Part shown: positions 24,252 to 32,409 of the stretch, in pieces
How positions within the stretch are numbered: the stretch's first letter is position 1
How the letters are laid out: each line of letters opens with the position of its first letter
From: Nostoc spongiaeforme FACHB-130
Lineage (GTDB): Bacteria > Cyanobacteriota > Cyanobacteriia > Cyanobacteriales > Nostocaceae
Length of the DNA: 33,766 nt
Reading direction: 5' to 3'
Assembly: GCF_014698475.1 (NCBI RefSeq)
Contig: NZ_JACJTB010000062.1
Location: 1-33,766 of the forward strand
The notes under the pieces: generated by a model
Seen by the model: only the letters and a program-made list of their open reading frames with translations
What the model was told of the DNA's origin: nothing
Databases searched by the model: none
Position numbers and translations under genes: made by a program

Positions 24252-24654
24252 TGTTTGGTAGATAACTAACCTGGCAAAATTATTGAGTTAGATACTTAAA
24301 TTTGACTAACTAGACAACTAACAAAGTTCGTTTGCTGCCTTGACAAAAAAATATCTCTATAGTTAATGTTCCCTAAAAATATTTTTAAGTAACTATTTTT
24401 ACTATAAAATTCAGATTTGTACTTAAAAGCATTTTAGAGATTCGATCTAGTGCTGTTTTCATTTGGATAAGGTAACTTGAGTTGTTTGACTTATCGTATC
24501 TAAAGTGCATAGTAGCAAAAGACATTTCAGAGATTCCAATAAATGCGAGTATTGATTTAATTAGTTAAAATTACTCTAAACAACAATACCTGTAAGGCTT
24601 TGAGAGATTAATCTCAGTAGTGCTTGAATATTTTCTTTTACTTGACAAATTAAA
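24252..24654. promoter_or_regulatory. Divergent control region between helicase operon and WYL gene
   Basis: This 403-bp AT-rich region separates two divergent genes and must hold both promoters. AGAGATT occurs three times (24436-24442, 24529-24535, 24603-24609). The third copy is part of the perfect 12-bp palindrome GAGATTAATCTC (24604-24615), and the first of AGAT-TCG-ATCT (24438-24448). These are candidate operators for the WYL protein. No Shine-Dalgarno sequence is visible for either gene. Confidence 0.5.
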
Positions 24655-25830
24655 ATGCCCAAGAAGCCTGTTACTCATCCATACACTGACCTCCAGGCCT
24701 TTGAACGGTTGATGCTACTAATTGCAACTTTTGTGCGTTATCCCGGAGTAGGTAGTAGTGATTTAAATGATTCAATTGAACCAAAATCTGGAGATTCTCA
24801 CGATGCACTTGCTGAGGTATTATTGCGCTTGCAAGAAGTTGCTCGTGATTGCAGTATTGATTTACCGACTTATTCGCTACACACGCTGCGAAAAGATTTG
24901 CGGACATTGCGTCGCTACAACATCCTAGACAGCCGCATATATCGTTGGGGTTATTACCTGGGAACTGGTGCAATGAGTTTGATGGAACTACAGGTTGCGT
25001 TCAATGCCTTGAGTTCGCAAGCAAAGTATCAACAAGATCCGCAAGTTAATAAGATCTACCAGATATTGATGCGAAGATTGCGGGGGCTGAACTTAGCGGA
25101 TGAAATTGTGTATCCAGTGCGAGCGCAAATCAATAGAGCTATTATTTACACCGACCCGGAAGAAATGATGGCTGACAGTAAGTATCGTGGCACCCTTTTT
25201 GAGAAACTAGAACAGCTAGAAATCGCTATCATTCGGGGCCAGGCAATAGAAATTTATCGCAGTCGCAATGCTTATCAACAAGGTATTACTGAGTTTTTAA
25301 ATATCTATCCTTTACAACTTATCTACTCAGATGTAGCTTGGTATCTATTGCATGAAGATTGCCAGAGTGGACATTTAGCTACTTCAAGGTTGGATAGGTT
25401 TACCGAACACTTTAAGTTGCTTGGCTCTAAAGAACGGAATTTAACAGAACAATGGCAAAGCCTCCAAGTCGCACATGAACTACTGGAGAATGGCTGGGGA
25501 TTATATTTAGGTAAACAAGAAGAACAAAGTTTAGAGCGACAGGGCAAATTAGATTTTATTAACGTAACCGTGCGCTTCTTCCCTGATGTTATGGTGTTTA
25601 TCCAAGAAGGCGAAAAACGCCATAAAAGCCAGAAAATTTCTTTTGGAGCCAAAACTCCAGATGGAAAACCAAGCTATCTTGATTACAGTCTCAAACTTCC
25701 ACCGCGATCGCTGGCGGAATTTAGCCGTTGGGTTTATCGCTTTATGGGTAGCGCTCAATTCCTTACACCAAAGGAATTGGTAGAAAAACACAAGCAAGTT
25801 GCTCAGGAATTGCTCGCTCGTTATCTTTAA
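24655..25830 (+). CDS. WYL-domain transcriptional regulator, 391 aa
   Basis: The N-terminal 105 residues are helical and include a likely winged helix (YSLHTLRKDLRTLRRYNILDSRIYRWGYYLG). A middle helical part follows, then a WYL domain from about residue 185, where YPLQLIYSDVAWYLLHED contains the Trp-Tyr-Leu motif itself (W229-Y230-L231). The C-terminal extension (about 300-391) carries SLAEFSRWVYRFMGSAQFL, typical of the WYL C-terminal end. WYL proteins sense ligands, probably nucleic acid or nucleotides, and often control defence genes, including CRISPR and BREX loci. Its divergent placement makes it the likely regulator of the helicase operon. Confidence 0.85.
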   Translation: MPKKPVTHPYTDLQAFERLMLLIATFVRYPGVGSSDLNDSIEPKSGDSHDALAEVLLRLQEVARDCSIDLPTYSLHTLRKDLRTLRRYNILDSRIYRWGYYLGTGAMSLMELQVAFNALSSQAKYQQDPQVNKIYQILMRRLRGLNLADEIVYPVRAQINRAIIYTDPEEMMADSKYRGTLFEKLEQLEIAIIRGQAIEIYRSRNAYQQGITEFLNIYPLQLIYSDVAWYLLHEDCQSGHLATSRLDRFTEHFKLLGSKERNLTEQWQSLQVAHELLENGWGLYLGKQEEQSLERQGKLDFINVTVRFFPDVMVFIQEGEKRHKSQKISFGAKTPDGKPSYLDYSLKLPPRSLAEFSRWVYRFMGSAQFLTPKELVEKHKQVAQELLARYL

Positions 25831-26219
25831 ACTATTGGCATCTCCTTTCTTTTCTAGCCGTAATTGATTAAATGCTTGGTTAGCACGAACTAATATTCAT
25901 GCTCTGGGTTTAAAGATAAATCAGGCATTAAGAACCTTGAACTTTTAATGCCGCAACTCACTACAAATCTCTACAATCTCGCACTTGCTTGCTAGGCTTA
26001 TCAGCATTTGAATCAAATTCGACTTCTGACTGGGAAAACTAGTCTTCATTGGAATCCATTTCTCTGATCCTTTTTCACCCCTTCAGTCAAATAAGTTTGA
26101 TTTTACGGGTATTGAAGAGCCAGCAACACTAAGCAGCAGGTGCGATCGCGCTTAGGCAGCTTCCTTCATCACACTTTCAATAAATCGCCAGGGGTGTTTT
26201 CTAATAGTTTGAATCAGGT
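25831..26219. other. Intergenic stretch with a possible transposase tail
   Basis: This 389-bp gap lies between convergent genes. On the minus strand, from about 26220 to TAA at 26152-26154, a frame reads LIQTIRKHPWRFIESVMKEA and ends AA-stop, which looks like the C-terminus of a decayed gene, perhaps a transposase. One HIP1 site lies near 26142. Nothing else was recognised. Confidence 0.25.
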
Positions 26220-27176
26220 TTAACGCTCTGCGAATAACTTATTAAGCAAATCAGCTAAACGATAGCCCGCCAGACTCATCCGACGTTCTGCAATTGGTTT
26301 GCTATTAGCAACATAATTTAGTGGTAAAAGCTTTCCATCATTTCTATCAAGGCTGCCAGACAGTCTTCCATTTAGATACGCTTGTTGTTTAGCCAGATTA
26401 AAACTTTCTACTTTTGCCCAGTTATCAAATTGAGTTTCCGCTAATTCTAGTATTTTACGACGTTGATAAGTGTTTCTTAGCCTTATTGCTGTGTTACGAA
26501 CTGTCTGAAAATTTTCTGATCCAAGAATCAGTCCATCCCAAAACTTGTGCAAACTTATTGTTTGGCTGTCTTGATTGACTCGAATGTAGAAAAGGTTTCC
26601 ACCACTATCACCTTCAGGATACTGACTCGTTATTAATTTAGTAGTATGTAATGGCTGATGCACATCTCCTACTAGATGAAATAGCCAACATATTGCAACT
26701 GCTTTTTCACTGTTACTTGCATTACTTTGAACAATAGTAATATTTTTTTTAAAAGCATAGAGAATATTTTCTTCACCTGGCTCCTCAGTTGGAATTGAAT
26801 TTGAAGAGCTACCAGGCTCGTAAGGAAAATTGATGTAGTGCCACGTCTGGTGATTGAATTTTTGATTATCGCGAGCATCATCAGGCCATCGTGCAGCCCA
26901 CATAAAAAAGTACAAGTTTTTATTTTCAGAATGAATATTAGATTTCTTTAGAGAATTCCACTGCTTTTGAAATTTAGAAAATTCAGGATGTTCTCTCAAA
27001 ATGGCAACAATTCTATCAATCGTCTGCTGATTGCTTTGCTTGAGTTCACTGTAAGCGATCGCTCCTGAAACCATATGTCCAGCCTTATTCCATGCAAAAG
27101 CTGGTTGCTGACACAAAACCATTGCCGACAGCATCGTAACTAAAGTTAGTCTAAGCCAAAAATTTAACCTATGCAT
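26220..27176 (-). CDS. Exported S1/P1-family nuclease, 318 aa
   Basis: S1/P1 enzymes are zinc-dependent single-strand nucleases acting outside the cytoplasm. A signal peptide (hydrophobic core LTLVTMLSAMVL) ends at PAFA, leaving the mature N-terminal Trp (W29) that these enzymes use as a zinc ligand. Other ligands are visible in order: WNKAGH (H34), ARWPDDAR, WHYIN, HLVGDVHQPLH and LHKFWDGLI. All three zinc sites appear complete, so activity is likely. The gene is minus-strand and 58 bp downstream of the membrane-protein gene, so it could be co-transcribed with the ubiquitin-like cluster, though a nutritional role is equally possible. Confidence 0.9.
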   Translation of the reverse strand: MHRLNFWLRLTLVTMLSAMVLCQQPAFAWNKAGHMVSGAIAYSELKQSNQQTIDRIVAILREHPEFSKFQKQWNSLKKSNIHSENKNLYFFMWAARWPDDARDNQKFNHQTWHYINFPYEPGSSSNSIPTEEPGEENILYAFKKNITIVQSNASNSEKAVAICWLFHLVGDVHQPLHTTKLITSQYPEGDSGGNLFYIRVNQDSQTISLHKFWDGLILGSENFQTVRNTAIRLRNTYQRRKILELAETQFDNWAKVESFNLAKQQAYLNGRLSGSLDRNDGKLLPLNYVANSKPIAERRMSLAGYRLADLLNKLFAER

Positions 27177-27234
27177 GGTATTGTTTTATAGAAAGTACGG
27201 ATAGAGTATAGTTTGGGGTCAATATTTTCTACGA

Positions 27235-28023
27235 CTAAGGTAAATTCTCACAAGATTCAAATAACCTAGCAGCGTATACATCAGCTGCACTCTTTACCCA
27301 ACTAGAATTTATCCATAACAGCCAAGCAATAAGTAAAATTAGATCTATTGACAGGTAAACGAGTGTCATAGGAGGACAATTAGAGAAATGCAAGCTTTTC
27401 TGTATTAGAATTGGCCTACCCGCTTGCCATTCTGTAAAAATGCCAAATAATCCAATGCTAAAGGCACACTGGGTTCCAAGAAAAAGCGCACCGAAGGATG
27501 AAGTAATTATTCCGAGGGGTCTTACTCCTAATAGATTTCGTCGAAAACCGTAATTGCAATTTTCTTCATAGAGCAAGGAGAATTTGCTGTGGTCGCGCGT
27601 CTTAGCAATTAGGAACCGAACACAGGTATCATAAGCTTGATCTGCTAGATGCGGATCTGCTAATTCTTCGCTTTGGCTTGGCAGAGGTTGACCTGTTAAA
27701 TCATGCAGTTTACTATGCCAACGAGCTAACTCTACTTTGTTTTGAGCATTGCGATGCCGTAATAAACACGTTGTAGGCTTACCACCCCAAGCAGTATACA
27801 ATTCATCTTCTTTAGCTTTACCCATATCGCGAGCAAGTTGTGCTAATAACCTTAGCACCCCGAACCAAGCCAGTAAACTAATTACCCCTCCCCAAGACCA
27901 AACTTTGTCTGGAAACAATGTAAGAGCAATTAGCGCGATCGGCATTCCCGCAAACAATGCAGGTGTTAACCGAGCTTTGCGGTTATAATCATCAAAATTT
28001 TTTTCTATAAAGTCTATTAGCAT
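27235..28023 (-). CDS. Four-helix membrane protein, candidate effector, 262 aa
   Basis: Four hydrophobic segments form two pairs, at about residues 20-37 and 42-62, and 168-195 and 217-238. Between them lies a soluble domain of about 105 residues with KTRDHSKFSLLYEENCNYGF. The two-pair design resembles the 2TM/4TM membrane effectors found with CBASS and related conflict systems, but I cannot place it in a named family. AGGA lies 8 nt upstream of the ATG. It is 200 bp downstream of the E2-E1-JAB gene in the same direction. Membrane disruption as an effector is inference from architecture and context. Confidence 0.6.
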   Translation of the reverse strand: MLIDFIEKNFDDYNRKARLTPALFAGMPIALIALTLFPDKVWSWGGVISLLAWFGVLRLLAQLARDMGKAKEDELYTAWGGKPTTCLLRHRNAQNKVELARWHSKLHDLTGQPLPSQSEELADPHLADQAYDTCVRFLIAKTRDHSKFSLLYEENCNYGFRRNLLGVRPLGIITSSFGALFLGTQCAFSIGLFGIFTEWQAGRPILIQKSLHFSNCPPMTLVYLSIDLILLIAWLLWINSSWVKSAADVYAARLFESCENLP

Positions 28024-28223
28024 ATATTCGTTCCTACATTATTTTAATGTTTAAACCAAAATGTATTTATTGTCCAAATCTAATTCATTTTCAGTAATAA
28101 ACCTTTATTTCTACTAAAATGCTGAGATGTTAACGCTGTTACTATTTGATTTGGTACGCTCCTATAAAAAGCAAAGTTGAATCAATAAATGCAAAAGAAA
28201 CTAGCATATTTCATTTGAATTGT

Positions 28224-30482
28224 TCAGCGATTATACTCTTTTCCTATTGACCATGTTTCTTGGTTTTCACCAACAATAAGCATGACAGCTGGAACCCCTT
28301 CATGCTTGAGGGTCTCCACAAGATAGTTCAAAAGTCTGATGTCGTGACTGCTTGGTTTGGTTGAAATTCCTGGTGGATGCGAATGCCACTCACCAATGTA
28401 AGACACAATATTAGCTGTGCGTGTCTGTGCGGACTGGATCTGCTCCTTAAGTTTCTGAATACCACGTGTAAATCCGCTTGAATCAGCTAGACTGTCTGGA
28501 GGAGCAGGGAGAATATCGACAACAAAAATGGACTGCAACTTTTGATCTATGTAGCCAAGCAAAACACCACCAGTCTCATTCGGAAGATTTACGGAACGAA
28601 ACTGCTTAACCTTTTCCTGCAAGTTAACGTTCCAGACTATTTTCCAGTTATCAACTAAAGTAGTTAAAGGAACTGCAACGGATACTGTGTCAGCGCTTAT
28701 AATTCCTAATTGTGGCTCAACGTGCCATATTAAAATCGCAGCATCAGATTGCTCTCGTGTGAGCCTAACTTGTCTTGCAAGGGTTGCGGCGTGAAGCTGA
28801 AGTAAATCCGTTGGTATTACTGTTGACACGTCGCGGCATCCTGCGCCAACCCAGAGGTGTCCTTTATGTCCGTTGAGATGTTGCTCACCCCAAGCATTAT
28901 TTAAGATCGCTCCGTAGTATTGAGCTTCCAGTCCGTCTATTCGGATATCACGTTTTGAATCTTCAAGAAGTAAGACAGATCCATATCCGGATGGAGTTAG
29001 AAAAACTGATGCGGCCCGTTTGAGTTGAGCGATCGCCAATTCGCGCGGTACTGCGAGTGTCGTTGTTGCATCGATCACTATATCTGCCGTTTCAACAGAT
29101 GTTTTTAACTGAACATTTGACCAGTTAGTTACACTGTCAACAATGGCGAAAGCCTTTGCATAACCATGAAAATAGATTTCTTCCACCATCTGTTTGACAG
29201 CATTTGCTTTGAACTGACCAACCTGAAAATATTTAGTAGTGTGTCGGGCTAAATTGTGCGGTTTGATGTAATCAGGGTCAACAAATGTCCATGTTCCCCA
29301 TGCCTGCCGATACCATATATCTGCAAGAACACTACCTAATGCCCCAACACCTGCAAGCACACCAGAAAATTCAGCAGTATCTGTAGTAATGCCCGAAGCC
29401 TGTCGTGCAGCTGCATTAGTTAAAGAGAATGTAACTTCGATCGGCCCAATATCAATAGAGCGCCAATCATCAAACGAACTTGCAATCTCAACTAATGAAG
29501 GTATTTTGTAATATTTACCATCCCTGCCATCAGTTAATACGCCACATACTTCACCCAATTGCCCAAGATTAACATTGATGTAAAAGGCTTTATACTCGCT
29601 CCGCTCTACATTAGTGCTGTCATTTCGTTGAATGGGTATTTGAAGGATGAGGAGTGTCTGACTTTCAGCTATTTTAGAAACTCCTTCCCAGCCCACGATG
29701 CGCTCGATCTCCGCACAAAGTAGATTAAACAGAGTTGCTCCCCGTGCTGCAAATTGTCCGTCAAGAGTTCCTAAATCATATGGAAAGTGTTCAACAGCAC
29801 CGTGAGTTACTGGCTGAAGGGCAAGAACTATGCATGTTAACCCTAGTTGGACATTTTTTTCTTGAGAGGTCTGCAAAAAGTATCCCAAAAGAACTCTATC
29901 TTCTACTCGTTTTACGGTTAGAAAAAGGTCATTTTGTTGGATTTTTTCATCAAAATCCGGTGGCAAAATAATTTCAAAAGGGCTGCGGAAGTAAAACTGT
30001 TCAACGGGCTGGTCTTCATGGTGCAGTGTACCTTTAGCAGTTTCGGCAAGCCACCAAAGTACTCGATTTAAATGGCTTTGAGGAGTCCAGGAACGCTCAA
30101 TTACTTCCCACGGTTCAAAATACAGACACAGTGAAGCAGGTTCGCCCTTATTTACATGGTTCTGGTGTGGCGTTGCAGGAAAATTTTGTCGTAACGCTCG
30201 CACTTCAGGCATTTTGGCCTCTTCAGAATAGAAGATTAACCCAATTCGCTCTCGATAGAGGATACCAATTTCATTTTTAGTTGGAACACCATCATTAGTG
30301 CAATCAACAACAAGCATTTCTGCAATTCGTTGCCCTTCTCGAACAATGCATCTTAACTCTATAAGCTCAAAGAATTTGTGTGTAGAACAAGATCTAAACA
30401 CACGGTGTGAAATTGGGATTGTCAAAGTAGCTTCGGATATCTGGGCAATAGGCTCACCAAAGTCGATGTATTCATTTGACAT
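28224..30482 (-). CDS. E2-E1-JAB fusion, bacterial ubiquitin-like conjugation enzyme, 752 aa
   Basis: Three domains lie in one chain. An N-terminal E2-like domain has its candidate catalytic Cys at C119 (GEPASLCLYFEPW). A ThiF/E1 adenylating domain starts at about residue 370 with nucleotide loop GVGALGS (378-384), the acidic VDPDYIKPHN (401-410), and a candidate active Cys in GCRD (C549). A C-terminal JAB/JAMM protease domain has E636 in ETGGVLLG and the full zinc signature HSHP-x7-S-x2-D (H700, H702, D714). In type II CBASS the E2-E1 (Cap2) and JAB (Cap3) are separate genes that attach the CD-NTase to targets and remove it. Here they are fused and no CD-NTase is present. The start ATG directly follows the stop of the MBL gene. 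Confidence 0.9.
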   Translation of the reverse strand: MSNEYIDFGEPIAQISEATLTIPISHRVFRSCSTHKFFELIELRCIVREGQRIAEMLVVDCTNDGVPTKNEIGILYRERIGLIFYSEEAKMPEVRALRQNFPATPHQNHVNKGEPASLCLYFEPWEVIERSWTPQSHLNRVLWWLAETAKGTLHHEDQPVEQFYFRSPFEIILPPDFDEKIQQNDLFLTVKRVEDRVLLGYFLQTSQEKNVQLGLTCIVLALQPVTHGAVEHFPYDLGTLDGQFAARGATLFNLLCAEIERIVGWEGVSKIAESQTLLILQIPIQRNDSTNVERSEYKAFYINVNLGQLGEVCGVLTDGRDGKYYKIPSLVEIASSFDDWRSIDIGPIEVTFSLTNAAARQASGITTDTAEFSGVLAGVGALGSVLADIWYRQAWGTWTFVDPDYIKPHNLARHTTKYFQVGQFKANAVKQMVEEIYFHGYAKAFAIVDSVTNWSNVQLKTSVETADIVIDATTTLAVPRELAIAQLKRAASVFLTPSGYGSVLLLEDSKRDIRIDGLEAQYYGAILNNAWGEQHLNGHKGHLWVGAGCRDVSTVIPTDLLQLHAATLARQVRLTREQSDAAILIWHVEPQLGIISADTVSVAVPLTTLVDNWKIVWNVNLQEKVKQFRSVNLPNETGGVLLGYIDQKLQSIFVVDILPAPPDSLADSSGFTRGIQKLKEQIQSAQTRTANIVSYIGEWHSHPPGISTKPSSHDIRLLNYLVETLKHEGVPAVMLIVGENQETWSIGKEYNR

Positions 30483-31616
30483 CTAACCTGCCCTCGGTGC
30501 TGGAGAAGACACAATGATATTAACTCCATAGCTTGTAGAAGGATTCAAATTTACTCCTCCCCTAGTAATTTGGAATTCTAAAGGTTGGGGTTTTTGAAGG
30601 TTTGGCTCCTCCATAGTCACTATAAATCTTCGTCCACCAATCCGATCCAAATACCTTTTGTAGCAATTTTTGGCCTGAATATGAGGTGGTTGTTTCTGTT
30701 CATAGGCTTCTCTATTATTGTTTATCGGTTTACTTGAACTGACCAGATAAGCTTCTCGCTGGCCATACAGAAGAAGTTCTTCCACTAAAGGAACAGGAAT
30801 TGTCTCCGTATCTCCTTTTTCTGAATTAAGCGCATGATGGCTACAATGATGAGGAATGTTGAACAGATTCCATTTCAGTCGATCTTCGTTGTTATGCCAT
30901 TTAGTGGTGCGTACAATGTCTTCTAGTACGTCGCAGGTTGAGTCTCCTACAGCCAGATAGTTAGTTTGGACACCTGCAACTTCAAAGCGAACTTGGAAAA
31001 TAAGTGATGCATCATTGCGTAAGTCGTCACCCTCATCAACGTGTTTAATAAATGGGGAATGGCAAAAGAACTCAACTCCGTCACTCGCAAGTGAAAAACC
31101 GGGAACCGTTTGCCCAGCATCGGTGATAAGGTGCCGACGCGACTCAAGTGTCAGCCCTTTTTCCGCAAGCCAACTTTTGAGCATTTCTGGCTTAGAAAAA
31201 ACACGGATACCCTTGCCTTCGAGAAGGCGATGTTGTGCCTCTCGTCGCCAAATGACAAATTCTGCTCCCCGTTGCCCAATTGTGTTGGTATCGAGTAATA
31301 TAGCTGCTGGAACCCATAACTCATTTATTTTGATTCGTCCGTTGCCTTGGTATTTGGCAGCGTGCCGTAATTCAAAGAATTCAGTACTGTTTGAAATGTG
31401 ATCATTATCCCCGTGGGTGAGAGCCAAGACATCGTAATAATCTAGCTTTGCATTTGCTAGTTCAATTGTTAGATGATTTTTGAGGTCAATAGCGGGTTCA
31501 TCCTCGTACTCGCCAATTTTTAGGTGACGGTAATCAAACAATAGGCGTTTACCATTGCTCAGAATGATTTGGCTTGTGTCGCCATTTTGTACTGGGTAAA
31601 AGATGACTTTGTGCAT
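30483..31616 (-). CDS. ComEC-like metallo-beta-lactamase-fold protein with C-terminal Gly tail, 377 aa
   Basis: The N-terminal strand pattern VIFYPVQNGDTSQIILSNG and the motif THGDNDH (H68-x-D70-x-D72-H73) match the MBL domain of ComEC-type hydrolases, where the usual HxHxDH is HxDxDH. A later LAVGDS and PHHCSHHAL (near residue 255) give the remaining metal ligands, so it looks catalytically competent. It has no ComEC membrane part. The C-terminus is a flexible Ser/Pro tail ending IVSSPAPRAG, with Gly last, directly followed by the start of the E2-E1-JAB gene. MBL genes next to E1/E2/JAB genes are known from comparative genomics; that this tail is conjugated is inference. The substrate is unknown. 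Confidence 0.8.
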   Translation of the reverse strand: MHKVIFYPVQNGDTSQIILSNGKRLLFDYRHLKIGEYEDEPAIDLKNHLTIELANAKLDYYDVLALTHGDNDHISNSTEFFELRHAAKYQGNGRIKINELWVPAAILLDTNTIGQRGAEFVIWRREAQHRLLEGKGIRVFSKPEMLKSWLAEKGLTLESRRHLITDAGQTVPGFSLASDGVEFFCHSPFIKHVDEGDDLRNDASLIFQVRFEVAGVQTNYLAVGDSTCDVLEDIVRTTKWHNNEDRLKWNLFNIPHHCSHHALNSEKGDTETIPVPLVEELLLYGQREAYLVSSSKPINNNREAYEQKQPPHIQAKNCYKRYLDRIGGRRFIVTMEEPNLQKPQPLEFQITRGGVNLNPSTSYGVNIIVSSPAPRAG

Positions 31617-31651
31617 TGGCTGAATTAATGAGATTGAGTTTTAATTTGCAA

Positions 31652-31711
31652 GTTCAAAACTTATTAGTACTTCTGGTGTACTGTTTTTATTGAACAGCAG
31701 CAGTTTTGAAC
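31652..31711. promoter_or_regulatory. Inverted repeat upstream of the MBL gene
   Basis: GTTCAAAAC (31652-31660) and GTTTTGAAC (31703-31711) are perfect 9-bp arms with 42 bp between them, in the 121-bp gap before the MBL gene. An extra TGAACA at 31691-31696 lies between. They are candidate operator half-sites. Confidence 0.4.
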
Positions 31712-31737
31712 AACATTTACCCGCACTACACAGGCTG

Positions 31738-32331
31738 TTACTCTGTCCATTTCCAGAAGTAGTAAGTGTATTGCAACCCCTTATTTGTTACCTCATAGTC
31801 TCGTCGAGCAAGGTGAAGGTCATAGAGACGTTTGAGGCGATTGCTCGCTGAGTTGACAGCTAATTTGAGCAGTTCTGAAAGTTTAGGTGCAGTCAAACTG
31901 CCATGTATTGAGAGCAAATTGAGCGTTTCTCGTAAACTTAACTCTAGTTGCCCAACACACTCCCACTGTCCGTTGGGTTCAATTGCGAGAAAAGCTAGCT
32001 TGAGATGTCGAAACTCAATAGCTGCTCCTAAGTTGGCAATTGTATCCGGTGTCAATCCTTGAAGTAGAAGAGCGCTGCTAGGACACTGCCCTTGACTCAT
32101 ATCTTCCTGTAGTCGAATAATCGTTTCATCTAAAAACGAAACGTCTATCAATTGATTCTCAGGAAAAGATAAAAGGATGGCACTACCTTCTGGTTGTTGT
32201 TGAACATAATGCTTTAGCCGCTCAAAAGCTTGGTTTCCTTTCTGCCGTGTTAAAAAAAATCGGCCTGAGAATTCTAAGTCCTTGAACAGATCAGCAACGT
32301 CTAAAACCTTAATTACTCCTTTCCTTTCCAA
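31738..32331 (-). CDS. DUF4325/STAS-like protein with winged-helix C-terminus, 197 aa
   Basis: Residues about 20-115 look like the STAS-like DUF4325 fold (strand AILLSFPENQLIDVSFLDE, then SSALLLQGL). The C-terminal 65 residues form a winged helix (LRETLNLLSIHGSLTAPKL, then helix SASNRLKRLYDL and a wing ending in YTYYFW). This pairs a signalling fold with a DNA-binding end, so it is probably a regulator that responds to the ATPase encoded upstream. The start is TTG at 32329-32331 with AAGGTGA upstream; no ATG lies in the first part of the frame. An inverted repeat precedes it. Confidence 0.65.
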   Translation of the reverse strand: MERKGVIKVLDVADLFKDLEFSGRFFLTRQKGNQAFERLKHYVQQQPEGSAILLSFPENQLIDVSFLDETIIRLQEDMSQGQCPSSALLLQGLTPDTIANLGAAIEFRHLKLAFLAIEPNGQWECVGQLELSLRETLNLLSIHGSLTAPKLSELLKLAVNSASNRLKRLYDLHLARRDYEVTNKGLQYTYYFWKWTE

Positions 32332-32353
32332 ACTTCACCTTTGATAAGTGACC

Positions 32354-32374
32354 GTTCACTAAGTTCCAGTGAAC
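32354..32374. promoter_or_regulatory. Inverted repeat GTTCACT-N7-AGTGAAC
   Basis: Perfect 7-bp arms lie 23 bp upstream of the winged-helix gene's start. Similar half-sites (TCACTT/AAGTGA) occur at 33662-33676, and GTTCA half-sites recur before the MBL gene. This is a candidate autoregulatory operator. Confidence 0.45.
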
Positions 32375-32409
32375 GCATATCTAAATGCTAACTACTCCTT
32401 ACCTTCTTG

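Noticed and set aside
28224-31616. Standard type II CBASS operon
   Set aside because: E2, E1 and JAB functions are present but no CD-NTase or recognised CBASS effector is encoded; an MBL-fold gene takes that place.
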